DNA of 64,000 nucleotides from Sporosarcina trichiuri (GCF_030406775.1 NZ_CP129119.1:2883501-2947500), one strand, 5' to 3'; positions 9,105 through 17,941 are shown, counted from the stretch's first letter. Numbers and translations: made by a program. The notes: generated by a model not told the origin, from the letters alone.

Positions 9105-10217
9105 TTATAGCAGAACGGCTTTCCGGTTTGTGAAGTCGGCTTCTTCGTAATACGCATTTTTGACGAGCAAGTTCGGGCCCAGGCAGCGCACTGCAGGGCA
9201 ATGGCAGCTGACCGATTTCGATAAGGGGTGCGCCTGCCAATCGCTGTACATATCCGGCAGGGAACCGGTCTGGATATTGCCGAGTGGCGGTACGTCGCCG
9301 AAGTCTGTCACGATGACATCACCTGTGAAAATATTGACGTTCAGACGTGAGCGTCCGTCCGGATCGTTCCGCATCGACACATTCGGGCTCTGCCGCAGCT
9401 GCATCAGCAGTTCCTGATCGTCTGGATCGGGGCTGCAGGCGTAGAACGGAAGGGTTCCGAACAGCATCCAGGTTTCGGGATCCCGGAAGCGGAGGAGATC
9501 ACGGATTGCACTTCGCGTCTCATCCAGCGACAGGACATCCAGATCGGAGGCGAAGTCGCTCGGATACATCGGATGGATCTCATGCCGGGCGCACTTCATC
9601 TCCTGCACGACCTGCTCGTGGATCTTCTGAAGGTGGGGCAGGGTGCGGCGGTTGAGCATCGTTTCCGCCGACACCATGACGCCAAGATCAGCAAGCGCCC
9701 GGCTGTTGGCGATGAGCCGCTCGAACTGTGCCGCTTTCCGGTCGAATGACGGCTGGCGCTCCATATTGGCGAAGCCGCCTTCGGCGAAGTCTTCGACGGT
9801 TCCCCAGTTGTGGGAGATGTGGAGGACGTCGAGGTAGGGGGCGATCGCTTCGTAGCGGTCGAGGGGCATCGTCAAGTTGGAGTTGAGCTGGGTGCGGATG
9901 CCTCGGTCATGGGCATATTTCAACAGCGGGAGGACGACCTGTTCAACGGATCGTTTCGAGAACATCGGCTCGCCGCCTGTCAGGCTGATCGTCCGCAGAT
10001 GCGGGATCTCCCCGAGCTTGCGGATCAGCAGCTCCACGGGCAGTGCATCCGGATCTTTCGGCTGCAGCATATAGCCGACGGCACAGTGCTCGCAGCGCAT
10101 GTTGCAAAGGTATGTGGTTGTGAATTCAATGGAAGAGAGCACTTGGTGCCCGTGCTGGTCCACATCGAGATAGGCTTCCCAGGGATCTGTCGTGATGCGT
10201 TCGGATAATGTGGTCAT
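9105..10217 (-). CDS. yfkAB: radical SAM / CxCxxxxC motif protein YfkAB
   Basis: A 370-residue radical SAM enzyme. The [4Fe-4S]/SAM cluster motif is CNMRCEHC (CxxxCxxC) near residue 38, followed by the SLTGGEP glycine-rich strand. Near the C-terminus is CHCPAVRC, the CxCxxxxC motif that defines the YfkAB group, probably binding a second cluster. In Bacillus subtilis the same protein was annotated as two pieces, YfkA and YfkB; here it is one uninterrupted frame. The reaction is not known. ATG 10217 follows AGGAG. A promoter with TTGTCA, 17 nt, CATACT lies just upstream. Confidence 0.85.
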   Translation of the reverse strand: MTTLSERITTDPWEAYLDVDQHGHQVLSSIEFTTTYLCNMRCEHCAVGYMLQPKDPDALPVELLIRKLGEIPHLRTISLTGGEPMFSKRSVEQVVLPLLKYAHDRGIRTQLNSNLTMPLDRYEAIAPYLDVLHISHNWGTVEDFAEGGFANMERQPSFDRKAAQFERLIANSRALADLGVMVSAETMLNRRTLPHLQKIHEQVVQEMKCARHEIHPMYPSDFASDLDVLSLDETRSAIRDLLRFRDPETWMLFGTLPFYACSPDPDDQELLMQLRQSPNVSMRNDPDGRSRLNVNIFTGDVIVTDFGDVPPLGNIQTGSLPDMYSDWQAHPLSKSVSCHCPAVRCLGPNLLVKNAYYEEADFTNRKAVLL

Positions 10218-10251
10218 GTGTTAGGCTCCTGTCTTTAGATATACGGTATTC

Positions 10252-10280
10252 AGTATGCGCTTTGCTGCTGGGTGTGACAA
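10252..10280 (-). promoter_or_regulatory. sigma-A-type promoter of yfkAB
   Basis: On the minus strand TTGTCA (10275-10280) and CATACT (10252-10257) are separated by exactly 17 nt, 35 nt before the start codon. No matching promoter for the divergent glycosyltransferase operon is as clear. Confidence 0.6.
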
Positions 10281-10458
10281 CCTTACGGGAAAAAGGCGGA
10301 ATAGATTGTCCATTCTTTGAAAGTGCTGAGTCCAGCACTGGCAGACGGTGTCTGAGTTATCAGAATGAATGTTTAATTCATCGGCAGGAATGATTTTTAT
10401 GAAAAAGGGTAAGAGAGTGGATACTATATGTCTATTTTGAAGAAAGCAGGTGCGCGGA

Positions 10459-11430
10459 GTGAAAAATCTGTTGATTTCATTCGTGATTCCGTCCTACAAC
10501 GAAGAAGGAAACATACAGCCGATGATCGAAGCGCTCAGCCGCACGATGACCTTTTCCCGAAACCTCTATGAAATCATTTTCGTCGATGATGGCAGCACTG
10601 ACGGCACGATGGACGAAGTGCGGGAGGCCGTCCTGCTGTATCCGGAAGTCGAGTATATATCATTCACCCGGAATTTCGGGAAGGAGGCTGCACTTCTGGC
10701 AGGTCTCGAATATGCGAAAGGGGATGCCGTCATTCTGATGGACGGCGATCTCCAGCATCCGCCCGATCTCATTCCGCAGCTGATCCGCGGCTATGAAGAA
10801 GGCTATGACCAGGTGATTGCGAAGCGCAATCGGAAAGGTGACGCAAAACTGCGCTCGGCGCTGTCCCGGCTGTATTACTGGGGCGTCAACAAAGCGGTCG
10901 ATGTCGAGCTGCGGGACGGGGAAGGGGATTTCCGCCTCCTCAGCCGCCGGGCTGTCGACTCGCTGCTGCAGCTGAGCGAAGGCAACCGGTTTTCGAAAGG
11001 TCTCTATTCGTGGATCGGTCTGGAGCAGAAGACGATCTGTTATGACAATGTGACCCGCCAGCACGGCGAGACGAAATGGTCGTTCAAGCAGCTCCTCAAC
11101 TATGCCGTGGACGGTGTGGTCTCCTTCAACACGAAACCGCTCCGGCTCTGTTTCTATGCAGGACTGGTCAGCCTGATCCTTGCCGTCGCCTACATCGCGG
11201 TGACGCTGGTCGATATCATCCGCCACGGGGTTGACGTGCCGGGATACTTCACGATCATCTCCGCCGTCCTGTTCCTCGGAGGCGTCCAGCTGCTGTCGCT
11301 CGGCATCATCGGGGAGTATGTCGGACGGATCTATAACGAAACGAAGAAACGCCCTCACTATCTCATACGGCGGACAAGCGCCGAGGTGAAAGGAAAACCG
11401 TTGTCCCATGCCAAAATTCGAAGTTCGTGA
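10459..11430 (+). CDS. csbB: polyprenyl-phosphate glycosyltransferase, CsbB/YkcC type (GT2)
   Basis: Predicted to charge undecaprenyl phosphate with a sugar on the inner face of the membrane. The 323-residue protein begins with a GT2 domain: FVIPSYNEEGNI, the VDDGSTDGT strand, and the metal-binding MDGDLQHPP; two hydrophobic helices near residues 225-290 anchor it. This is the Bacillus CsbB/YkcC layout. The GTG at 10459 is chosen because AGCAGG lies 8 nt upstream; the GTG at 10450 overlaps that site. It overlaps the next gene by 23 nt and is first in the operon glycosyltransferase - GtrA flippase - YfhO. The sugar (GlcNAc in B. subtilis CsbB) cannot be read from sequence. Confidence 0.85.
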   Translation: MKNLLISFVIPSYNEEGNIQPMIEALSRTMTFSRNLYEIIFVDDGSTDGTMDEVREAVLLYPEVEYISFTRNFGKEAALLAGLEYAKGDAVILMDGDLQHPPDLIPQLIRGYEEGYDQVIAKRNRKGDAKLRSALSRLYYWGVNKAVDVELRDGEGDFRLLSRRAVDSLLQLSEGNRFSKGLYSWIGLEQKTICYDNVTRQHGETKWSFKQLLNYAVDGVVSFNTKPLRLCFYAGLVSLILAVAYIAVTLVDIIRHGVDVPGYFTIISAVLFLGGVQLLSLGIIGEYVGRIYNETKKRPHYLIRRTSAEVKGKPLSHAKIRSS

Positions 11431-11788
11431 ATTCATCTCATTCGCCGTGGTCGGCGTCATAAACACCGCAACGTACTATGCGTTCTATCTGTTTGGACTG
11501 AAAGGGCTCGGACTTGCGTACATGGCTGCACATTTCGGAGCCGTTTTCCTGAGCATGGTGATCTCGTTCTTCCTGAACAGTTATGTGACCTATAAAGTGA
11601 AACCGACCTTGAAGAAATTCCTGATCTATCCGGTCACCCAGCTCGTCAATATCGTCGTGACCGCCGGGCTGCTGTACCTGCTTGTGGACGGGCTCGGTAT
11701 GAATAGTACAGTGGCGCCGCTCGCTGCGCTGATCATCACAGTGCCGGTCACATTCGTCGTCACGGGAAAGGTGCTGAAAGCGGCATGA
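11408..11788 (+). CDS. gtcA: GtrA/GtcA-family lipid-linked sugar flippase
   Basis: A 126-residue membrane protein with four hydrophobic helices and the GtrA-family FAVVGVINTATYY start and FFLNSYVTYK segment. Such proteins are thought to flip undecaprenyl-phosphate-sugar to the outer face of the membrane. It overlaps the glycosyltransferase gene by 23 nt and the next gene by the ATGA tetranucleotide (11785-11788), so all three are translationally coupled. The neighbours fit the CsbB - GtcA - YfhO scheme described for lipoteichoic acid glycosylation in Bacillus and Listeria. Role inferred from family and order. Confidence 0.82.
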   Translation: MPKFEVREFISFAVVGVINTATYYAFYLFGLKGLGLAYMAAHFGAVFLSMVISFFLNSYVTYKVKPTLKKFLIYPVTQLVNIVVTAGLLYLLVDGLGMNSTVAPLAALIITVPVTFVVTGKVLKAA

Positions 11789-14397
11789 CGAACAAGACGA
11801 AGTGGGTCCTGCTGGCTGCGGCCAGTCTGCTGGTCTCGGTTGCGGCACATAGCTTCATGCTGTCGGAATGGCTGCATGGACGGTACCTCCTTGGAGCGAA
11901 TGACGGTCTGTCCCAGATGGTGCCGTTCAAGCATTTCCTGTATGAAGCGATGAAGGACGGACATTACTTCTATTCGGAGCGGTTCGGCTTTGGCGGCGGC
12001 ATTTTCTCTCAGCTCGGCTACTATTTTTCGACATCCATCGCCTTCCTGCTGACAGCAGCTGTCACCGCGTGTCTGGACTGGGCCGGAGCGGTGCAGCCGT
12101 CGCTGACGTACTGGGCGGATGTAACGGTCTTCGTCAGTATCATCCGCCTGGCAATGATCCAGCTGCTGGCCGTCTGCTTTTTCCGGCTGGTCGGTCTGCG
12201 GACGCCATTCGCCTATCTCGGTGCGGTCCTATATAGTGTCAGCATCCTGTACTTCCGGCATGTCGTCTACTGGGAGTTCTTTGCGGATGCCATGCTGTTC
12301 CTGCCGCTCCTGCTGATCGGTGCGGAACGCATCATGCGGGCGGGGAAGCCTGCAGTGTTCATCATCGCAGTCACGCTGTCCATGGCGGATAATTTCTACT
12401 TTGCTTATATCAACTTTTTGGTGACTTTCATCTACATAGTGTTCCGCTGGATCCTGCCGATTACCGACCAGGAAGTGAAAAAACGCCGGCAGATCCTGCA
12501 GTTCATCGCAGGCGGACTGGCGGGCGCGCTGATGAGCCTGCCGTTTTTCGTGCCGGCTGTCTATGGGTATCTGAACAACCTGCGGCCGCCGTATGAAGGG
12601 GAGATTCCGCTGTTCGAAATCCAGGAGAACTTCCTGACGAACGGCCGGATTATTGTGCTGCCGGCATTCCTGGTCATTGCTCTGCTGCTGGTACCCTTAT
12701 ATAAGGACCGGAGATTTCGGCTCTTTGCGGTCCTGACTGTTTTTCTGACGGTCCTCCACATGAGCCCTGTAATTGGCAGCCTGTTCAATGGGCTCTCTGC
12801 GCCGCAGTACAGATGGGAGCATATGCTCATGCTGGCGGCAGGGGGCACTGCAGCGTGGGCTCTGCAGAACTGGAAACAGGTCCGGCTGTCCCCTGCGATG
12901 GTTGCCGTCATCGGTACGGTCGGTCTGTATTATGTGTTCAGTGAGCTGGATATCCCGGGTAAACCGAGTCTGTATTCTGACAGCATGATCACTGTGATGG
13001 TCGTCATCTGCGCGATTGTGCTGCTTGCGACAATCCGGTATTTCAAACATTGGGATATCGCCCTTTATCTCGTGGTGATTGGAGCATCCCTCGTCACCGT
13101 GACACTGTTCCAGCAGGAGAAACTGACGAAGAACAATGACGCTGTCGATCAGGTGAAAGGGCAAGGCATTCCAAAATCGTTCTTCTCAAGTGACGCATAT
13201 GACCCGGAACCCGCACGTGAGATGATCCATGAGCTGGCGGAAGCGGATGAAGATCCACTCGCCCGGTTCGACTGGATGATCGGGACGCGCAACAATACGC
13301 CGATCGTGCAGGATTTCCTCGGCATGAGCATGTATTCCAGTCTGCTGAACCGGCATCTCCTGAATTTCTATTGGAATGACCTGTCGATCGACATGGGACG
13401 GGAAAGTGTCAGCCGCTATGCCGGGCTCGGCGGCCGGGCGAATCTGTACAGCCTGCTGAACGGTGTTTATGCAGTGCGCGGGGAGAAAGGAAACCCTATA
13501 CCGTATGAGTTTGAGGAAACCGCAGAGCAGGACGGCTATCGCGCTTACGTAAGCGGGCACCGGCTGCCGTTCATCCGGACGGCCGACAGGGTCTTCACGG
13601 AACAGGCGCTGGCGGGAGCTCCGGCCATCGCTCGGGAACACGCGATGCTGGCGGGAATTGTGCTGGATGAAACCGGCCCCTCTGAATCTATTCCGGAAGC
13701 TGCCGACCTGATCAGCCATGCAGCAATCGAGACTGTGGATGCCAAGTATACCGGGGATACGCTCACGGTTACGGGGGACACGGGAGGACTCGACCTGCAT
13801 ATCAGCGATCGGGCACTGCTGAAAAAGGACACGTACGTTTCGTTCTATCTGAAACGGTCATCGGCAGACAAAGGATTCGTCCTGAAGGTCAATGATTACC
13901 GGACGACCCGGAAACGGACAGACTCAATCTACCGGACCCGTGTCTATGACCTGACGATCCGGATCCCATCCGAAGAGGTCATTCGTATCCGCATGCCGAA
14001 AGGGACGTACACGTTCCGCGATCTCGAGCTGTATGCGGAAGATTATACGGCTTTGAAACAGGCGGAACAGCGGAGTGCTGATACACCGGCGCCTGCCGTT
14101 GACTGGAACGGCGGCCATTTCCGCGCAGACCTTGATAATCCTGCCGGGGATGCATATGCCGTCATACCGGTCCCTTATGAAAAAGGCTGGCACGCCCGCG
14201 TCAACGGGAAGCGGACCGAAATACTGAAAGCGAATTATGCATTCACCGGTATCCCGATCAAAGCTGGGAAAAACAAAATTGAACTGACGTATTATCCGCC
14301 CTATTTCCGGATCTCTATCGTAGTGGCGCTTGCCACAGCAGCCGGTCTCCTGCTGCTGTGGATACGCAGCAGACGAAACCGCCCGCTCTCCTCTTGA
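11785..14397 (+). CDS. yfhO: YfhO-family membrane glycosyltransferase (GT-C type)
   Basis: An 870-residue polytopic protein with about a dozen hydrophobic segments up to residue ~440, then a large extracytoplasmic domain and one last helix near the C-terminus followed by a basic tail. The start GANDGLSQMVPFKHFL has the acidic residue expected in the first extracellular loop of GT-C enzymes. In B. subtilis YfhO transfers GlcNAc from the lipid carrier to lipoteichoic acid; the two genes immediately upstream would supply and flip that carrier. The start overlaps the flippase stop (ATGA). A strong terminator follows 14397. Acceptor polymer (LTA or another) is inferred, not shown. Confidence 0.83.
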   Translation: MTNKTKWVLLAAASLLVSVAAHSFMLSEWLHGRYLLGANDGLSQMVPFKHFLYEAMKDGHYFYSERFGFGGGIFSQLGYYFSTSIAFLLTAAVTACLDWAGAVQPSLTYWADVTVFVSIIRLAMIQLLAVCFFRLVGLRTPFAYLGAVLYSVSILYFRHVVYWEFFADAMLFLPLLLIGAERIMRAGKPAVFIIAVTLSMADNFYFAYINFLVTFIYIVFRWILPITDQEVKKRRQILQFIAGGLAGALMSLPFFVPAVYGYLNNLRPPYEGEIPLFEIQENFLTNGRIIVLPAFLVIALLLVPLYKDRRFRLFAVLTVFLTVLHMSPVIGSLFNGLSAPQYRWEHMLMLAAGGTAAWALQNWKQVRLSPAMVAVIGTVGLYYVFSELDIPGKPSLYSDSMITVMVVICAIVLLATIRYFKHWDIALYLVVIGASLVTVTLFQQEKLTKNNDAVDQVKGQGIPKSFFSSDAYDPEPAREMIHELAEADEDPLARFDWMIGTRNNTPIVQDFLGMSMYSSLLNRHLLNFYWNDLSIDMGRESVSRYAGLGGRANLYSLLNGVYAVRGEKGNPIPYEFEETAEQDGYRAYVSGHRLPFIRTADRVFTEQALAGAPAIAREHAMLAGIVLDETGPSESIPEAADLISHAAIETVDAKYTGDTLTVTGDTGGLDLHISDRALLKKDTYVSFYLKRSSADKGFVLKVNDYRTTRKRTDSIYRTRVYDLTIRIPSEEVIRIRMPKGTYTFRDLELYAEDYTALKQAEQRSADTPAPAVDWNGGHFRADLDNPAGDAYAVIPVPYEKGWHARVNGKRTEILKANYAFTGIPIKAGKNKIELTYYPPYFRISIVVALATAAGLLLLWIRSRRNRPLSS

Positions 14398-14413
14398 GGA
14401 AGCGGGCTTTTTT
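14381..14413 (+). terminator. terminator of the csbB-gtcA-yfhO operon
   Basis: GCCCGCT..AGCGGGC stem extended by TCCTC/GAGGA with a TT loop and six Ts; it begins inside the last codons of yfhO. Confidence 0.85.
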
Positions 14414-14432
14414 CCGTTCAGGCATCCGGAGT

Positions 14433-14579
14433 GATCGATCCCTGCCGCGAACCGATCAATTGTGCCGGCTGACCGCTCAATTCCCCTGATCAACCGATCA
14501 ATTCCCTCCGCCAAGTGATCAATCCCTCTGGAGAAGCGATCCATTCACCTGGCCAACCGCTCCATTCCCGCGGCACATG
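14433..14579. repeat. tandem array A: seven degenerate 21-nt units
   Basis: Seven consecutive units of exactly 21 nt, each starting G(A/C)TC(A/C)ATT or a close variant, fill the space after the yfhO terminator. A minus-strand frame reads them as a seven-residue GIDRLxx repeat, but that frame lies mostly antisense to yfhO and has no ribosome site, so I treat the array as non-coding. See findings. Confidence 0.8.
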
Positions 14580-14690
14580 AACTTCTTCCCCAGAAAGGAC
14601 TCCGACGCGCAGAAAAGAACTTCACCCATCCAGACCAGGATTAATTGGTCTGCTCGCTGCGCTGCGCTTTTCTGTTAGGGGGGTTGCCCG

Positions 14691-14820
14691 CGCTCAAGCG
14701 GGCGGCGCAACGCTCAAGAGGACGGCGTAACGCTCAAGCAGACGGCGAAACGCTCAAGCGGACGGCGCAACGCTCAAACAAGCCACCGAAACGCTCAAGT
14801 CGGCCCCGTAAATGCGCAAG
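14691..14820. repeat. tandem array B: seven ~20-21-nt units
   Basis: The octamer CGCTCAAG or a near copy recurs at 14691, 14711, 14731, 14751, 14771, 14792 and about 14813, i.e. spaced 20, 20, 20, 20, 21 and 21 nt. The spacing is not a multiple of three, so it is not a protein repeat. Between arrays A and B (14580-14690) I see only small hairpins. Confidence 0.8.
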
Positions 14821-14843
14821 CCACCAGCTCTCCTAACAACCAA

Positions 14844-14874
14844 AAAAGGACACCCCGTCAAGAGGTGCCCCTGG
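14844..14874 (-). terminator. terminator of the ykoEDC operon
   Basis: On the minus strand a GGGCACC/GGTGTCC stem (one G-U pair) is followed by six Ts, directly after the ykoC stop at 14876. Confidence 0.8.
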
Positions 14875-14875
14875 A

Positions 14876-15652
14876 TCAATACGAAATTCCATAAGCCAGC
14901 CAACCAGCAGCCGCAACACTGCCTGCCATCAGCACGAGGAAGACCGCATCCATCCGGCTGTAGGACGTCGGGTAGAAATACGTCCGCGCAGCCCCCATCT
15001 GGTACTGTTTCGCTTCCATCGCGATCGCAATCCGCTGGGCGCGCCGGATACTTTGCGCGAACAGCGGGACGGTATAGGACTGGATCCGTTCCCCGACCCC
15101 TTTCAGGCCAGGGGAGAAGGTGATGCCGCGGACCTTCAAGGCATTGTTCCTCACTTGGATCTCTTCGACGATAACCGGCAGCAGCCGGATCGAGGCGATG
15201 AAACTGTAGGCGTATTTCGACGACAGCCGGAACTGCTGCATCATGGCGTAGAAGAACAGCACCGGCTCGACCGTGAGCAGGAAAGCGAATCCTGCGAAAC
15301 CGAAGGACAATGATTTCGTGCCGAGCAGCAGGCCGTGCCGGATGCTCTCTTCGGAAATCTTGAAGATCCCCCATTGCCAGAGAACGGTGTCCCCTTTGCC
15401 GAACAGCGCCATCGTCACTGCCGACGATGCGAAGGACAGGGCGATCGGTATCGACAGGAGGGCGAGCTTCTTCAGAGAATAGCCGCTGAACCCATAAAGC
15501 AGTACCGCAAACAGCACGGCGAGCCAGCCGGCGAGCGGCAGGTTCCGGTTGAACAGCATGACGAGCAGAAGGAGGACGAACACCGCGAACTTCAGCGCCG
15601 GATTGACGCGGTGCAGCCAGGTCGTCCGTTCAGGCGTGAACCAGGCGGGCAT
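14876..15652 (-). CDS. ykoC: ECF transporter transmembrane T component, YkoC-like
   Basis: Membrane coupling subunit of an energy-coupling-factor importer, 258 residues. It has hydrophobic segments near the N-terminus and C-terminus and the EcfT coupling region with an ALKVRGI segment (~residue 160) and the SIRRAQRIAIAMEAKQY stretch, equivalent to the ARG motifs that contact the ATPases. The ATG at 15652 has GGGAGG eight nt upstream; it overlaps the ATPase gene by 23 nt. Last gene of the TPP-riboswitch operon, so it should serve thiamine or hydroxymethylpyrimidine uptake. The longer frame upstream of the ATG is inside the ATPase gene and is not used. Confidence 0.87.
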   Translation of the reverse strand: MPAWFTPERTTWLHRVNPALKFAVFVLLLLVMLFNRNLPLAGWLAVLFAVLLYGFSGYSLKKLALLSIPIALSFASSAVTMALFGKGDTVLWQWGIFKISEESIRHGLLLGTKSLSFGFAGFAFLLTVEPVLFFYAMMQQFRLSSKYAYSFIASIRLLPVIVEEIQVRNNALKVRGITFSPGLKGVGERIQSYTVPLFAQSIRRAQRIAIAMEAKQYQMGAARTYFYPTSYSRMDAVFLVLMAGSVAAAGWLAYGISY

Positions 15653-17111
15653 CCGCAGCACCTCCCGCCGGAACTGCAGATACAAGCTCGCCATCATGCA
15701 CGGTCCAGACATCCGTCGCGAAACGATCGGCAATCGTCAGGTCATGCGTCACCATGATGATGGTCAAACCGCGATTCCGTAACTCCTCAAGAATTTCCAG
15801 CATGACGAACGTATTGCGGGCATCCTGGCCGAACGTCGGTTCATCCAGCAGCAGGACGTCCGTTGTACCGGTCAGTGCAGTCGCTACGCTGAGCCGGCGT
15901 TTCTGACCGACAGACAGCTGGTACGGATGGCGCTGGCCGTCGAAAGGGAGGCTGAACCGCTCAAGCAAATCCGAAGCCCGCCGCTCTGCCTCGTCCTTCG
16001 GAAGCGTCTGCATCGATACGGTCAGTTCCTCGAGTAAGGAATTGGCGACAAACTGCAATTCGGGATTCTGGAACACGAGCGACAGCCCTGCCGGCACCGA
16101 CTTCCTCCGCTTTTTCGGGATGATCTCCCGGCCATCCACCTCCAGCCGCCCGTCCGTCTTCAGCAGCTGCATCATGGACAGCAGCAGTGAACTTTTGCCG
16201 GAGCCGTTCTTTCCGAGAACCGCAACCCAGGCCCCTGCCCGGACGGCTGCCTCCTCCACATGGATGACCGGTTTCTTCCCGCGGTACCCGGTGAAGGACT
16301 GCATCCGGACGGCATGGAGATCTCCGGGTTCTGCCCGGTCTTCCAGCAGTCTGCGGTATGTCCCGGACGCCAGGTAGTCCTCCCAGACGCCGGGATACCA
16401 GATGCCATACCGGATGAGTTCCGCTTTATAGTCACGGAAGATGGCTGCCGGGCGCCCGTCCGCCAGAATCTCCCCGTCATCTGTGAACAGCACGACGCGG
16501 TCGATCCAGCTGGCGATCTGATCGATCTTATGCTCGACGATGACCACGGTCTTATCCGCAGCCGCCCCGCGGATCGAAGACCAGATCTGTTCGGTGCCTT
16601 CCGGGTCGAGCAGGGCGGACGGCTCATCCAGGAACAGGACATCGGGTTCCATCAGCAGAACGGACGCAAGGGCGAGACGTTGTTTCATGCCTTGCGACAG
16701 TTCGAGGATCGGCGTGTGGATATCGGCCAGCTGCAGGCCGACCCGCAACAGGGCGGCCCTGATCCGCTCCGGCATCTCGGAACGGGGCACGGACATATTC
16801 TCCAGCACGAACGCGAGCTCCTCATCCACATACGGCATGCAGAACTGCGTGTCCGGGTCCTGGAATACAAAGCCCCAGGAATCAGGCAGCTCAAGCGTTT
16901 CGGCTTTCATCGGCAGTTCGAACGAGTTCGGCACGATACCGCTCGCCACCTGCAGGAGCGTCGACTTGCCGCACCCGCTCGGTCCGAGCAGCAGCACTTT
17001 CTCTCCGTCCTGTACGGAGAACGACAGGTCCCTGAACAGCAGCCTGTCCTCCCCGGGAAACTTGAGCCGCAAGTTGCGGATCGCCACTGCCGGATCTGCC
17101 GTATGGGTCAT
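15630..17111 (-). CDS. ykoD: ECF transporter fused double ATPase, YkoD-like
   Basis: Both ATP-binding cassettes of the importer in one 493-residue polypeptide. Domain 1 has Walker A GPSGCGKST, signature LSQGMKQRL and Walker B VLFLDEPSALLD; domain 2 has Walker A GKNGSGKSS, signature LSVGQKRRL and Walker B VLLLDEPTFGQD. Both sets look intact. Fusion of the two ATPases is the hallmark of the YkoEDC subgroup. The ATG at 17111 overlaps the ykoE stop as ATGA. The frame remains open further upstream, but that part is antisense-free overlap with ykoE and has no ribosome site. Confidence 0.9.
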   Translation of the reverse strand: MTHTADPAVAIRNLRLKFPGEDRLLFRDLSFSVQDGEKVLLLGPSGCGKSTLLQVASGIVPNSFELPMKAETLELPDSWGFVFQDPDTQFCMPYVDEELAFVLENMSVPRSEMPERIRAALLRVGLQLADIHTPILELSQGMKQRLALASVLLMEPDVLFLDEPSALLDPEGTEQIWSSIRGAAADKTVVIVEHKIDQIASWIDRVVLFTDDGEILADGRPAAIFRDYKAELIRYGIWYPGVWEDYLASGTYRRLLEDRAEPGDLHAVRMQSFTGYRGKKPVIHVEEAAVRAGAWVAVLGKNGSGKSSLLLSMMQLLKTDGRLEVDGREIIPKKRRKSVPAGLSLVFQNPELQFVANSLLEELTVSMQTLPKDEAERRASDLLERFSLPFDGQRHPYQLSVGQKRRLSVATALTGTTDVLLLDEPTFGQDARNTFVMLEILEELRNRGLTIIMVTHDLTIADRFATDVWTVHDGELVSAVPAGGAADARLVHA

Positions 17112-17677
17112 CGGTCCAGCAGCGAGTATTCGTCTTGCGATACAGGACGTATCGAATGCGTCACGCCGGTCGCCTCCAATGCCCGGATGATCAGGACAGC
17201 AAAGACCCCGGTGAAGATGAAAGCACTGACCACACGAAGGCCGTATTTCACAAACAGTGCCCATGGCTCGAGTTCCGCGTACCCGTAGAACATATCAAGA
17301 CCGAAACTTGCCGCACACGAAGCGATGCCCGCAAGTCCTGCAACCGGGATCGAGAACTTCCGGTAGCGGAACGCCGCGAACAGCAGTTCAGCTGCAAGTC
17401 CCTGTGCAAATCCATAGATGAGCACTTCCAGACCGTGCCCGATGAACGCCGACAGACCGGCCCCTGCAATACTGGCGATCAGGGCTGCACCCGGCTTGCG
17501 GATCAGCAGTGCCGCGAACACCCCGTTCATGAACCACATCCCGTACAGCAGCTGGCGCGCAACCGGTATCATCGGTTTCACGACCGTATACAAGTCGTCC
17601 CAGAATTTCATGAGAATCCCGAACACCACCCCGACCATGATCGTGATCAGCAGGTCGGTGAATTTCAATTTCTTCAA
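17108..17677 (-). CDS. ykoE: ECF transporter S component for thiamine/HMP, YkoE
   Basis: Substrate-binding membrane subunit, 189 residues with about five or six hydrophobic helices and conserved aromatic residues near residues 20-45 (FWDDLYT, MWFMNG) typical of YkoE. The frame opens with GTG at 17710, but that codon touches the riboswitch terminator; the TTG at 17677 has GAGGAG eight nt upstream and gives the normal YkoE start. Immediately upstream is a TPP riboswitch with an intrinsic terminator, so expression should fall when thiamine pyrophosphate is high. Specificity (thiamine or its pyrimidine moiety HMP) is inferred from family and riboswitch. Confidence 0.88.
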   Translation of the reverse strand: MKKLKFTDLLITIMVGVVFGILMKFWDDLYTVVKPMIPVARQLLYGMWFMNGVFAALLIRKPGAALIASIAGAGLSAFIGHGLEVLIYGFAQGLAAELLFAAFRYRKFSIPVAGLAGIASCAASFGLDMFYGYAELEPWALFVKYGLRVVSAFIFTGVFAVLIIRALEATGVTHSIRPVSQDEYSLLDR

Positions 17678-17710
17678 TTCGTTCCACTCCTCTTTTCTTG
17701 TAAATCTCAC

Positions 17711-17742
17711 AAAAAAAGACCGTCTGAAAGCGCAGACGGTCG
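17711..17742 (-). terminator. riboswitch-controlled terminator before ykoE
   Basis: Perfect 9-bp stem (17718-17726 with 17733-17741) and seven Ts on the minus strand, between the TPP aptamer and the ykoE ribosome site. This is the expression platform of the riboswitch. Confidence 0.92.
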
Positions 17743-17783
17743 AGTGTGGGGTCCCGGGCCCCCTTCATGATCCCTCGATCACG

Positions 17784-17870
17784 GCTCTCTACGCTGGCAT
17801 TACCCAGATCAGATGCGGTCAGCAGCGGATTCGTCTGCTATCTCAGCCTGATTCACTCAAGCACCCGTAC
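17784..17870 (-). promoter_or_regulatory. TPP (THI-box) riboswitch aptamer
   Basis: Read on the minus strand, this has the THI-box elements in order: GGGTGC, CTGAGA, then ACCGCATCTGATCTGG, GTAATGCCAGCGTAG and a closing GAGA. Together with the terminator downstream it should stop transcription of ykoEDC when TPP is bound. Confidence 0.95.
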
Positions 17871-17941
17871 GGTCAGTTATGTAAGTGACTCGAGTATACA
17901 ACAGGTAAAATTTTCTGGCAACCCGATAATTCCAGATTGTC

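Noticed and set aside
10360..10415. SigB-type promoter (GTTTAA ... GGGTAA) before the csbB-like gene, as in B. subtilis.
   Set aside because: The two boxes are about 30 nt apart instead of 13-15.
13924..14544. A 206-codon minus-strand frame whose first 40 residues form a GIDRLxx heptad repeat.
   Set aside because: Most of it is antisense to yfhO and there is no ribosome site; the repeat is better explained as a 21-nt DNA array, though a conserved peptide would change this.
14691..14820. Possible CRISPR array because of regular repeats.
   Set aside because: Units of 20-21 nt are directly adjacent with no unique spacers, and no cas gene is present.
16260..17288. A 342-codon plus-strand frame opposite ykoD.
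   Set aside because: The minus strand encodes a complete double ATPase with all motifs; the plus frame is low-complexity antisense.
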